From: Agrobacterium fabrum
Lineage (GTDB): Bacteria > Pseudomonadota > Alphaproteobacteria > Rhizobiales > Rhizobiaceae
Reading direction: 5' to 3'
Assembly: GCA_003241215.1 (NCBI GenBank)
Contig: QFOL01000225.1
Span: forward strand, 1 to 6,467
DNA: 6,467 nucleotides
The position numbers and the translations under genes were made by a program. A model generated the notes under the pieces. It ran no database searches and was not told the DNA's origin. It saw only the letters and a list, made by a program, of their open reading frames with translations. This document shows, one piece after another, positions 1 through 6,467 of the stretch (its first letter is position 1; each line of letters opens with the position of its first letter).

Positions 1-451
1 TCTGAACTATCTGGGTTATTCCTGGGTGGACAAGGGCATCAATCTCGATGAAGGCATGAAGATGATCAGCCGCGCCGTCGAGCTTCGGCCGAATGACGGT
101 TATATCGTCGATTCGCTCGGCTGGGCGCATTATCGCCTCGGCGATTTCGATGAAGCCGTGACCGAACTGGAACGGGCGATCGAACTCAAGGCCGGCGATC
201 CGACCATCAACGACCATCTGGGCGACGCCTACTGGCGGGTCGGCCGCAAGATCGAGGCGGTCTATCAGTGGAACCGCGCCCTGATCGGCGACAGCGACGA
301 CGTGGACAAGGCCAAGGTGAAGGAAAAGATCGCCAACGGCCTGCCAGCGGTGGAAAAGGATGCCGAAAATACCGCCAAGAAGGACGTCGCGCCACAGCCG
401 CCTGCTCCTCCGGCACCGGCGCCGGCCGCCACTCCGGACAAGAAATCCTGA
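1..451 (+). CDS. TPR-repeat protein, C-terminal part (5' truncated)
   Basis: The frame is open to the left window edge: the codons before the GTG at 26 continue it (LNYLGYSW...), so this is the last 149 codons of a longer gene and the GTG is not a start. Three tetratricopeptide repeats are visible at about fragment residues 1-32, 33-66 and 67-100, with the usual alternation of small and aromatic residues (SLGWAHYRLGDFDEA, HLGDAYWRVGRKIEA). TPRs form helix-turn-helix arrays that bind other proteins; no enzymatic motif is seen. A lysine/glutamate-rich stretch follows and the protein ends in a Pro/Ala-rich tail (PQPPAPPAPAPAA) that is probably disordered. Related TPR proteins, often exported or lipid-anchored, are known next to ispE in other proteobacteria, but the N-terminus that would show a signal is outside the window. 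The stop lies 6 nt before ispE, suggesting one transcript. Specific role unknown. Confidence 0.85.
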   Translation, partial: LNYLGYSWVDKGINLDEGMKMISRAVELRPNDGYIVDSLGWAHYRLGDFDEAVTELERAIELKAGDPTINDHLGDAYWRVGRKIEAVYQWNRALIGDSDDVDKAKVKEKIANGLPAVEKDAENTAKKDVAPQPPAPPAPAPAATPDKKS

Positions 452-457
452 CGCCGC

Positions 458-1342
458 ATGCGCGGACATGAGGTTTCCGGGGCCACCGAGACCATCGAGG
501 CGGCCCCGGCCAAGATCAATCTGGCGCTGCATGTGACCGGCCAGCGAGCGGATGGCTATCATCTGCTCGAAACGCTGGTGGCGTTCACCGAAGCCGGCGA
601 CACGATCCGTATTCGCGCCGCCGATGCCGACAGTTTCTCCATCTCAGGCCCTTTCGGCGATCTTTTGCGCGCGGGCGATGGCGGCGATAACCTCGTCACC
701 CGCGCCAGAAACCTGTTGCGCGATGCGCTCGCATCGACGGGGCAACCTGCACCCCCGGTCGCCATTCATCTTGAAAAGAACCTGCCGGTGGCTTCCGGTA
801 TCGGCGGCGGCTCGGCGGATGCGGCGGCGACGCTGCGGGGACTTTTGCGGCACTGGCGTGCCGGGATCGCGCCGGATGCGCTTGCATCCATGGCGCTGAT
901 GCTCGGGGCGGATGTGCCGATGTGCCTTGAAAGCCGATCACTGATCGCGCGCGGCATCGGCGAGGACATCGAACCGCTCACCGATCTGCCGGAACTGTCC
1001 ATGGTTCTGGCTAATCCGCTGAAGGCCGTCTCGACGCCGGAGATTTTTCGGCGATTGCAGAACAAGACCAATCCGCCCCTGCCCGCCTCTGCAACAATCG
1101 GCTGGATGGGTTTTCTCGCGCAAAGCCGTAACGATCTGCAACCACCGGCCCAGGCGCTGCTGCCGGAAATCGGGGAAATCATCGGGTTGCTGTCGCAGGA
1201 AGGTGCTGCGCTTGTGCGCATGTCGGGCTCGGGGGCAACCTGTTTCGGGATTTTTCATTCCCTTGAAGCGGCCAGGAAAGCGGAAACATCGCTTCGGCAG
1301 AAGCGCCCCGGCTGGTATTTTCAGGCGACGCGGACCATTTGA
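458..1342 (+). CDS. ispE: 4-diphosphocytidyl-2-C-methyl-D-erythritol kinase
   Basis: Cytosolic GHMP-family kinase of the non-mevalonate (MEP) isoprenoid pathway: it phosphorylates the 2-hydroxyl of 4-diphosphocytidyl-methylerythritol with ATP, giving the substrate of IspF. The protein is 294 aa, normal for the family. It shows the N-terminal PAKINLALHVTGQRADGYH motif (residues 17-35, with the expected catalytic Lys19), the glycine-rich ATP loop LPVASGIGGGSADAA (109-123), the LGADVP motif with the likely catalytic Asp152, and the C-terminal GHMP motif RMSGSGATCFGIF (254-266). The ATG at 458 follows the TPR stop by 6 nt, with only a weak AAGAAA-like purine stretch upstream, so translation may be coupled. 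No better in-frame start exists before the Pro17 motif. It is followed at once by a palindromic terminator-like structure. Identification is very secure; only the exact start is slightly open. Confidence 0.97.
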   Translation: MRGHEVSGATETIEAAPAKINLALHVTGQRADGYHLLETLVAFTEAGDTIRIRAADADSFSISGPFGDLLRAGDGGDNLVTRARNLLRDALASTGQPAPPVAIHLEKNLPVASGIGGGSADAAATLRGLLRHWRAGIAPDALASMALMLGADVPMCLESRSLIARGIGEDIEPLTDLPELSMVLANPLKAVSTPEIFRRLQNKTNPPLPASATIGWMGFLAQSRNDLQPPAQALLPEIGEIIGLLSQEGAALVRMSGSGATCFGIFHSLEAARKAETSLRQKRPGWYFQATRTI

Positions 1343-1348
1343 GGATTA

Positions 1349-1380
1349 GAGCGGCGGGCCCGCCGCTCCCAGTTTTGTTT
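1349..1380 (+). terminator. Probable intrinsic terminator after ispE
   Basis: A perfect 20-bp palindrome spans 1349-1368 (half-site GAGCGGCGGG followed by its exact complement) and is followed by CCAGTTTTGTTT, a T-rich tail at 1373-1380. It starts 6 nt after the ispE stop codon. As RNA the centre would open into a small loop, leaving a very GC-rich stem of about 7-8 bp. The T tract starts 4 nt after the stem and is broken by one G, so termination may be partial and allow read-through into moaB. Confidence 0.65.
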
Positions 1381-1429
1381 GAGCATCGGATTTTCCGAAA
1401 ACCGCAATACACTTTTCGGTCCGATGCTC
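1381..1429. repeat. 49-bp rhizobial-type palindromic intergenic element
   Basis: Perfect 10-bp outer arms (GAGCATCGGA at 1381-1390, TCCGATGCTC at 1420-1429) enclose a second perfect 7-bp pair (CCGAAAA at 1395-1401, TTTTCGG at 1413-1419). TTTT (1391-1394) bulges on the left arm only, and the loop is 11 nt. The composite hairpin and its words (CGGACCGAAAAGTG on the minus strand) resemble a short element I recall as common between genes in Rhizobium and Agrobacterium; I cannot count copies here. It begins 38 nt after the ispE stop and ends 21 nt before the moaB ATG. Confidence 0.7.
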
Positions 1430-1438
1430 CCGGCATTC

Positions 1439-1443
1439 GAGGA
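1439..1443 (+). promoter_or_regulatory. Ribosome binding site deciding the moaB start
   Basis: GAGGA lies 7 nt before the ATG at 1451. The longer open frame reaches back to a TTG at 1379, but that codon sits at the edge of the palindromic repeat and has no Shine-Dalgarno sequence, so the ATG at 1451 is the better start. Confidence 0.75.
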
Positions 1444-1450
1444 TAAGGCC

Positions 1451-1996
1451 ATGGCAGGCGAAAGACCCTTCATTCCCCTTGGCATTGCGGTTTTGACCGT
1501 TTCGGACAGCCGCACGCTGGAGAACGACAAATCCGGCGATACGCTCGTTGCAAGGCTGGAGGAAGCGGGCCACAGGCTCGCGGCCCGCGCCATCGTGCCT
1601 GATGACAAGGCAGCGATTGCCGGCACGGTGCGCGACTGGACGCTCTCTGAAGGCGTTGATGTGGTCATTACCACCGGCGGGACCGGCTTTACCGGCCGCG
1701 ATGTGACGCCCGAAGCGCTGGAGCCGCTGTTCGAAAAGCGCATGGACGGATTTTCCGCCCTCTTCCACCACATCTCCTATGACAAGATCGGCACCGCCAC
1801 CATCCAGTCACGGGCGACCGGCGGCGTGGCGAATGCGACCTTCATCTTCGTGCTGCCCGGTTCTCCCGGCGCGTGCAAGGATGCGTGGGACGGTATTCTG
1901 AAAGCCCAGCTCGATTATCGCCACCTGCCCTGCAATTTCGTGGAGATCATGCCGAGGCTCGACGAGCATTTGAAGCGTGGGGCTGGGGGCGTTTAG
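1451..1996 (+). CDS. moaB: Molybdenum cofactor biosynthesis protein, MoaB/Mog family
   Basis: A cytosolic MoCF-fold protein of molybdopterin biosynthesis. The family binds molybdopterin; Mog-type members adenylylate it before molybdenum insertion, while the exact role of E. coli MoaB is less clear. With the ATG at 1451 the protein is 181 aa, the usual size. Visible marks are the first strand AVLTVSDSRT (residues 13-22), the molybdopterin-binding TTGGTGFTGRDVTPEAL (74-90) with the conserved acidic Asp84, and the LPGSPGACKDAWD motif (from 135). The 24 codons upstream of 1451 translate the palindromic repeat and are not family-like. No other moa gene is in the window, so it is a solitary cofactor gene. 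Its promoter is unclear because ispE's terminator and the repeat fill the space upstream; partial read-through from ispE is possible. The moaB-versus-mog assignment needs a phylogeny; the family is certain. Confidence 0.93.
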   Translation: MAGERPFIPLGIAVLTVSDSRTLENDKSGDTLVARLEEAGHRLAARAIVPDDKAAIAGTVRDWTLSEGVDVVITTGGTGFTGRDVTPEALEPLFEKRMDGFSALFHHISYDKIGTATIQSRATGGVANATFIFVLPGSPGACKDAWDGILKAQLDYRHLPCNFVEIMPRLDEHLKRGAGGV

Positions 1997-2017
1997 ATCA
2001 GCGACGAAGCCGCTGAT
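1997..2017. other. Small stem-loop directly after moaB
   Basis: ATCAGCG (1997-2003) and CGCTGAT (2011-2017) form a perfect 7-bp stem with a 7-nt loop, beginning at the base after the moaB stop. There is no T tract on either side, so it is not a classical terminator; it may protect the 3' end or be chance. Confidence 0.35.
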
Positions 2018-2031
2018 AGAATGAGGGGTTG

Positions 2032-2169
2032 CCGCTTGTTTCTTCTCCCCGCCGGGGAGAAGGTGGCCCGAAGGGTCGGATGAGGGGGCACCCTCTCCGT
2101 ATATCTCTACCCTCGCCCCCTCATCCCGCTGCCGCGACCTTCTCCCCGGCGGGGAGAAGAAACAAGCGG
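2032..2169. repeat. 138-bp intergenic element with perfect 33-bp inverted arms
   Basis: The left arm (2032-2064) and right arm (2137-2169) are exact reverse complements over 33 bp, starting CCGCTTGTTTCTTCTCCCCG. Inside, GGATGAGGGGG (2078-2088) pairs with CCCCCTCATCC (2116-2126), giving a second 11-bp stem. Outside, AGGGGTT (2024-2030) pairs with AACCCCT (2180-2186) across a short internal loop. Each arm also holds its own near-palindrome, CTCCCCGCCGGGGAG. The wording (CCCCTCATCC... next to CCTTCTCCCC) is a type I recall as a dispersed intergenic repeat in rhizobia and relatives. It fills most of the 202-nt gap between the convergent moaB and hydrolase genes, where a transcript from either strand would fold into a long hairpin. 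Confidence 0.8.
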
Positions 2170-2198
2170 TAGCGCCGAGAACCCCTTACGAAACCCCA

Positions 2199-3074
2199 TC
2201 ACGCCAGATATTTCTTGAAGAACTCCGTCGTCCGGCCCCAGGCGAGATCGGCAGCCGCCTTGTCGTAGCGCGCCGAGGATGTGTCATTGTTGAAGGCGTG
2301 GTTGACGCCGTCATAAACGAAGATTTCGAAGGTCTTGCCGTTTTCCTCCAGCGCCTTCTTATAGGCGTCGATGCCGGCATTGATGCGCTCATCGAGACCG
2401 GCATAGTGCAGAAGCAGCGGCGCCTTGATGGCAGGCACATCGGCCGCCGGGGCCTGCTGGCCGTAATAGGCGACGCCGGCGTTCAGGCCCGCCGATTTGG
2501 TGGCGAAACGGTTGACCAGCCCGCCGCCCCAGCAGAAACCGACTGCGCCGACCTTGCCATTCGCCCCCTGCCGGGCCGCAAGCCATACCCGGCCCGCTTC
2601 GGCATTGGCGACGGTCGCATCCATGTCGAGACCGCTGAACATCTGCCGCGCCTTCTCCTCATCGGCGGGCGTACCGCCCTGCGGCGAGAGGAAATCGACC
2701 GCAAGCGCGCGGAAACCGGCAAGCGCCACCCGTCTTGCCACGTCACGAATATGGTCGTTCAGACCGCGGTTTTCGTGGATGACGATGACGGAGCCGATGG
2801 GGCCGGAAACGGATTTCGGCGTAACGAGGTAACCCTTCATCTCGCCGCCGGGGGCGGGATAGGTCACCTCCTCGGCGACGATCCTGTCGTCATCGGCCGC
2901 GACGACCGCCGCACGGGCGCTGTTTGCCGAAAGAAGCGGCGCAATAGCCGCTGCGGCCGCACCGGAGCCAGCCAGCACGGTCAGCTTTTCCATGAATTTG
3001 CGGCGGTCGAGGCTGAGATGGGTATATTCATCGTAAGCGTCGATCATGGCCTGCGTAATCTTCGGCTTGTCCAT
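2199..3074 (-). CDS. Dienelactone hydrolase family protein with a twin-arginine signal
   Basis: A 291-aa alpha/beta-hydrolase of the dienelactone hydrolase (DLH) family. In characterised members such enzymes open lactone rings, for example dienelactone to maleylacetate; the true substrate here is unknown. The nucleophile motif GFCWGGG holds Cys181 in place of the common serine. Asp228 (HYAGLDERIN) and His259 (DGVNHAFNN) complete a Cys-Asp-His triad, and HENRG carries Glu101, the residue that gates the nucleophile in DLH. Residues 1-55 are an extension over cytosolic DLH: RRKFMEKL (24-31) followed by an Ala-rich hydrophobic stretch and ARA (53-55) looks like a Tat signal, implying periplasmic export after folding. 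The ATG at 3074 is chosen because a strong AAGGAGGA lies 7 nt upstream; the frame runs back to 3317 but overlaps adh. It follows adh by 124 nt on the same strand and could share its transcript. Confidence 0.88.
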   Translation of the reverse strand: MDKPKITQAMIDAYDEYTHLSLDRRKFMEKLTVLAGSGAAAAAIAPLLSANSARAAVVAADDDRIVAEEVTYPAPGGEMKGYLVTPKSVSGPIGSVIVIHENRGLNDHIRDVARRVALAGFRALAVDFLSPQGGTPADEEKARQMFSGLDMDATVANAEAGRVWLAARQGANGKVGAVGFCWGGGLVNRFATKSAGLNAGVAYYGQQAPAADVPAIKAPLLLHYAGLDERINAGIDAYKKALEENGKTFEIFVYDGVNHAFNNDTSSARYDKAAADLAWGRTTEFFKKYLA

Positions 3075-3081
3075 CACCCTG

Positions 3082-3089
3082 TCCTCCTT
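3082..3089 (-). promoter_or_regulatory. Strong Shine-Dalgarno for the hydrolase gene
   Basis: On the minus strand this reads AAGGAGGA, 7 nt before the ATG at 3074. It fixes the start and places the Tat-like motif at residue 24, and it suggests efficient translation. Confidence 0.85.
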
Positions 3090-3152
3090 GAACGCGCGGA
3101 TGCGCCAGGGAGGATAACGCAGATCGCCCCGGTGGGAACGGGCTCGGCGGAA

Positions 3153-3181
3153 GCGGCGCCACACTTTTGCGTGAGCGCCGC
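3153..3181 (-). other. GC-rich hairpin between adh and the hydrolase gene
   Basis: GCGGCGC (3153-3159) and GCGCCGC (3175-3181) are perfect 7-bp arms, with a possible inner CAC/GTG pair (3162-3164 with 3171-3173) and a TTTTGC loop. It begins 17 nt after the adh stop in the direction of transcription. No T tract follows, so it could attenuate or stabilise the upstream transcript rather than terminate it. Function is inferred only from position. Confidence 0.4.
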
Positions 3182-3198
3182 AAGCCCTGTCATTTGCT

Positions 3199-4227
3199 TC
3201 AGGCGGCGAGATCCACGACGATACGGCCGTCAATCTTGCCCTCTTCCATACGGTGGAAGATATCGTTGATGTTTTCGAGCTTGTCCCAGGAGAAGTGGGC
3301 CGCCACCTTGCCTTCACCGGCGAAGGTCAGCGCTTCCTCCAGATCCTGCCTTGTGCCGACAATGGAGCCGCGCACCGTGATACGCTTCAGCACCGTATCG
3401 AACACCGGAATGGAGATGAAGCCCGGCGGCAGGCCGACAAGCGCCATGGTGCCCTTGGAGCGCAGGAAACCGTAAGCCTGCTCCATGGCCTTGGGCGACA
3501 CCGCCGTCACCAGCGCGCCATGCACGCCGCCGGTCGCCTTCTGCACCTGCTCCACCGCGTCAGGCGCGCGGCCGTTGACGGTGACATCCGCTCCGAGTTT
3601 CTTAGCGAGCGCCAGCTTGTCGTCGAAAATATCGGCGGCAACGACATGCATGCCCATCGCCTTGGCATATTGCACGGCCATGTGGCCAAGCCCGCCAATG
3701 CCTGAAATGACCACCCATTCACCGGGCCTGACCTCGGTTTCCTTGAGGCCCTTATAGACGGTGACGCCGGCGCAGAGCACCGGGGCTGCCGGGCCGAATT
3801 CCAGGTTATCCGGCAGACGGCCGACAAATTTCGGATCGGCGAGGCCGTATTCGGCAAAGCTGCCATTAACGGAATAGCCCGAATTCTTCTGGCTCGGGCA
3901 CAGCGTTTCCCAGCCCGTGCGGCAGGGAATGCAGCATCCGCAGGCGGTGTAGAGCCAGGGCGTGCCGGCGCGGTCGCCTTCCTTGATGCCGGTGACGCCA
4001 GCGCCGATCTTGGCGACATAACCGACACCTTCGTGGCCGGGGATGAAAGGCGGGTTGGGTTTCACCGGCCAGTCACCCGTTGCGGCGTGCAGGTCGGTGT
4101 GGCAAATGCCCGTCGCCTTATAGTTGATGAGAATTTCACCGGGGCCGGGATCCGGTATCGCCACTTCCTCGATGGTCAGCGGTTTTCCAAATGCGCGGAC
4201 AACCGCCGCCTTCATTGTCTTAGCCAT
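3199..4227 (-). CDS. adhP: Zinc-dependent alcohol dehydrogenase, AdhP-like
   Basis: A cytosolic medium-chain dehydrogenase that interconverts primary alcohols and aldehydes with NAD(H). It is 342 aa, the size of bacterial tetrameric ADHs, and resembles E. coli AdhP along its length. Catalytic zinc ligands are Cys42 (GICHTDLH), His65 with Glu66 (GHEG), and Cys152 (VLCAGVT). Structural zinc is held by Cys96, Cys99, Cys102 and Cys110, with an additional Cys98. The cofactor loop is GIGGLG (176-181), and Asp199 at the end of the next strand predicts NAD rather than NADP. The ATG at 4227 has AGGGAG (4234-4239) 6 nt upstream; Met5 (4215) is an alternative start matching the MKAAVV beginning of many relatives. 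MAPEG ends 150 nt upstream and that gap holds several dyads, so adh likely has its own regulated promoter. Physiological substrate is not readable from sequence. Confidence 0.93.
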   Translation of the reverse strand: MAKTMKAAVVRAFGKPLTIEEVAIPDPGPGEILINYKATGICHTDLHAATGDWPVKPNPPFIPGHEGVGYVAKIGAGVTGIKEGDRAGTPWLYTACGCCIPCRTGWETLCPSQKNSGYSVNGSFAEYGLADPKFVGRLPDNLEFGPAAPVLCAGVTVYKGLKETEVRPGEWVVISGIGGLGHMAVQYAKAMGMHVVAADIFDDKLALAKKLGADVTVNGRAPDAVEQVQKATGGVHGALVTAVSPKAMEQAYGFLRSKGTMALVGLPPGFISIPVFDTVLKRITVRGSIVGTRQDLEEALTFAGEGKVAAHFSWDKLENINDIFHRMEEGKIDGRIVVDLAA

Positions 4228-4240
4228 GACATACTCCCTA

Positions 4241-4281
4241 AATCTCTGCTCGCCTGAAATCCTCGACGGCAGGCAGAGATT
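4241..4281 (-). promoter_or_regulatory. 9-bp inverted repeat beside the adh ribosome binding site
   Basis: AATCTCTGC (4241-4249) and GCAGAGATT (4273-4281) are perfect inverted arms with a 23-nt spacer. On the minus strand the downstream arm ends one base before the AGGGAG Shine-Dalgarno of adh (4234-4239). It could be a leader stem-loop that affects ribosome access, or a two-half-site operator. Confidence 0.4.
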
Positions 4282-4288
4282 AGCGGGG

Positions 4289-4300
4289 ATGACGCGTCAT
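4289..4300. promoter_or_regulatory. 12-bp perfect palindrome upstream of adh
   Basis: ATGACGCGTCAT is identical on both strands and lies 62 nt before the adh ATG. Its size and symmetry fit a dimeric repressor or activator site. No regulator gene is in the window and no clear -35/-10 pair was found near it, so the role is inferred from symmetry and position. Confidence 0.4.
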
Positions 4301-4312
4301 GGAATTGACCCA

Positions 4313-4335
4313 TCGCAAATCGAAGCATTTTGCAA
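4313..4335. promoter_or_regulatory. Imperfect dyad in the adh upstream region
   Basis: TCGCAAA (4313-4319) and TTTGCAA (4329-4335) are inverted with one mismatch and a 9-nt spacer. This is weaker than the two neighbouring dyads and may be chance. Together with them it occupies most of the 150-nt gap between MAPEG and adh (4228-4377), in which I see no gene. Confidence 0.2.
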
Positions 4336-4377
4336 GGCGGGATTGTCTCACTTATGAGGCAACCGCACGGTGCTGAT

Positions 4378-4797
4378 TTACTCCAGCGCCAACCATATGG
4401 CGAGCCATGCCCACAGGCAGACGACCAGCGCAAAGCCGATGCCGAACAATGCGCCACGCTGACGCAGGCGGTTGCTGGTGACGTGGACATAGGAATGGGC
4501 GTAACGCGAGAGCACGAAAAGCCATGCCAGAACGACGGTGACGATATTGTCCGCATCGGTGATGTAGAGCAGCAGGCAGGCGATGTGGAACAGGACAGGC
4601 AGTTCGAACTGGTTGGCGATGTTGCGGTTCACCAGATGGCTTTCGCGCGCCTCCTCGCCCCGGTCGCGCAGCTTGATGGCCGATTCGCGATCCGTGAAAG
4701 TGTATTTGTTGCGCCGGACGATCAGCAGCCCGTAAAGGCAGAAGACCAGAAAGACATGGGCGATCATCGGCCAGAACATTGCGGTCGTGGGGGACAT
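4378..4797 (-). CDS. MAPEG family membrane protein
   Basis: A 139-aa integral membrane protein with four predicted hydrophobic segments (about residues 6-27, 62-80, 84-101 and 116-137), the layout of MAPEG proteins (membrane-associated proteins in eicosanoid and glutathione metabolism). Family marks are NQFELPVLFH (62-71), RYAHSYVH (98-105) and the positive SNRLRQRG (108-115) before the last helix. Eukaryotic MAPEG members include microsomal glutathione transferases; most bacterial members have no proven reaction, so glutathione conjugation here is only a possibility. The loop at 28-57 is highly charged and probably cytosolic. The ATG at 4797 has a GGAGAGGA stretch (4802-4809) just upstream. 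It lies 94 nt behind guaB, with a strong terminator between them, so it needs its own promoter or read-through. Family call good, function unknown. Confidence 0.85.
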   Translation of the reverse strand: MSPTTAMFWPMIAHVFLVFCLYGLLIVRRNKYTFTDRESAIKLRDRGEEARESHLVNRNIANQFELPVLFHIACLLLYITDADNIVTVVLAWLFVLSRYAHSYVHVTSNRLRQRGALFGIGFALVVCLWAWLAIWLALE

Positions 4798-4816
4798 GCT
4801 TTCCTCTCCAATCGTG

Positions 4817-4851
4817 AAAACGCTCCCCGATCCGGCATGAATCGGGGAGCG
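4817..4851 (-). terminator. Intrinsic terminator of guaB
   Basis: On the minus strand a perfect 11-bp GC-rich stem (CGCTCCCCGAT at 4821-4831 with ATCGGGGAGCG at 4841-4851) with a 9-nt loop is followed directly by TTTT (4817-4820). It starts 40 nt after the guaB stop and ends 19 nt before the MAPEG start. The T tract is short but the stem is strong. Confidence 0.85.
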
Positions 4852-4891
4852 CCAAATACTCAGTATCCTTTTACGGATTTGCCTCGAAAGA

Positions 4892-6409
<1,518 letters not shown>

Positions 6410-6429
6410 TCATACTGAAAATGCGTGGC

Positions 6430-6441
6430 CGTTCCGGAACG
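6430..6441. promoter_or_regulatory. 12-bp palindrome upstream of guaB
   Basis: CGTTCCGGAACG is a perfect palindrome 32 nt before the guaB ATG. It could be an operator or a small leader hairpin. No convincing -35/-10 pair is visible in the 70 nt available, and the promoter may lie beyond the window edge. Confidence 0.3.
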
Positions 6442-6467
6442 AAAAGTTCACCCCGGCGCCCTGCAAG

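Noticed and set aside
552..899. An alternative plus-strand frame inside ispE.
   Set aside because: It is a shifted frame of ispE; the Arg-rich product is typical of out-of-frame translation in GC-rich DNA.
1381..1429. A riboswitch or molybdenum cofactor-sensing RNA upstream of moaB.
   Set aside because: The structure is a simple two-part hairpin with no junction or conserved aptamer core, and it resembles a dispersed rhizobial repeat rather than a gene-specific sensor.
2032..2169. An insertion-sequence remnant or miniature transposable element.
   Set aside because: The arms are inverted and perfect, but no target-site duplication is visible at the edges and no transposase is nearby. An intergenic repeat is the safer call.
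2298..3269. A 323-codon plus-strand open frame opposite the hydrolase gene.
   Set aside because: The minus-strand gene has a complete catalytic triad, a signal sequence and a strong ribosome binding site; the plus-strand product is rich in Arg, Gly and Asp, without a family pattern.
3075..3317. An N-terminal extension of the hydrolase to 372 residues.
   Set aside because: It would overlap the end of adh, ignore the strong ribosome binding site at 3082-3089, and bury the Tat-like signal inside the protein.

Overview
The window looks like chromosomal DNA of an alphaproteobacterium of the Rhizobium/Agrobacterium group. The reasons are high GC with G/C-rich third positions, an IspE, MoaB and GuaB set of rhizobial flavour, and two intergenic repeat types that resemble the short palindromic repeats scattered through rhizobial genomes. 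This placement is inference from memory of the families, not a database match.

Layout: two blocks of genes converge. The plus-strand block (1-1996) holds the 3' end of a tetratricopeptide-repeat (TPR) protein, ispE (isoprenoid precursor synthesis) only 6 nt behind it, a perfect 20-bp palindrome with a T-rich tail that probably terminates ispE, a 49-bp rhizobial-type hairpin repeat, and a moaB-type molybdenum cofactor gene. The minus-strand block, read from right to left, holds guaB (IMP dehydrogenase, complete apart from its distal promoter), a strong intrinsic terminator, a small four-helix MAPEG-family membrane protein, a zinc-dependent alcohol dehydrogenase of the AdhP type, and a dienelactone-hydrolase family protein with an apparent twin-arginine signal. 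The blocks meet at a 138-bp element (2032-2169) with perfect 33-bp inverted arms, which is both a repeat and a plausible two-way terminator.

Function: ispE and guaB are core biosynthetic genes and moaB serves cofactor synthesis. MAPEG, adh and the hydrolase lie in the same direction and could serve handling of small reactive or alcohol/aldehyde/lactone compounds, but nothing in the sequence proves that they work together. The 150-nt gap before adh carries three separate inverted repeats, so adh probably has its own regulated promoter.

Several start codons were moved from the longest open frame: moaB to 1451, the hydrolase to 3074 and guaB to 6397, each with a visible ribosome binding site. 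I see no tRNA, rRNA, CRISPR array, insertion sequence or phage gene, and no convincing new multi-gene system. The points most worth a second look are intergenic: the 138-bp hairpin, the repeat in front of moaB, and the dyads upstream of adh.
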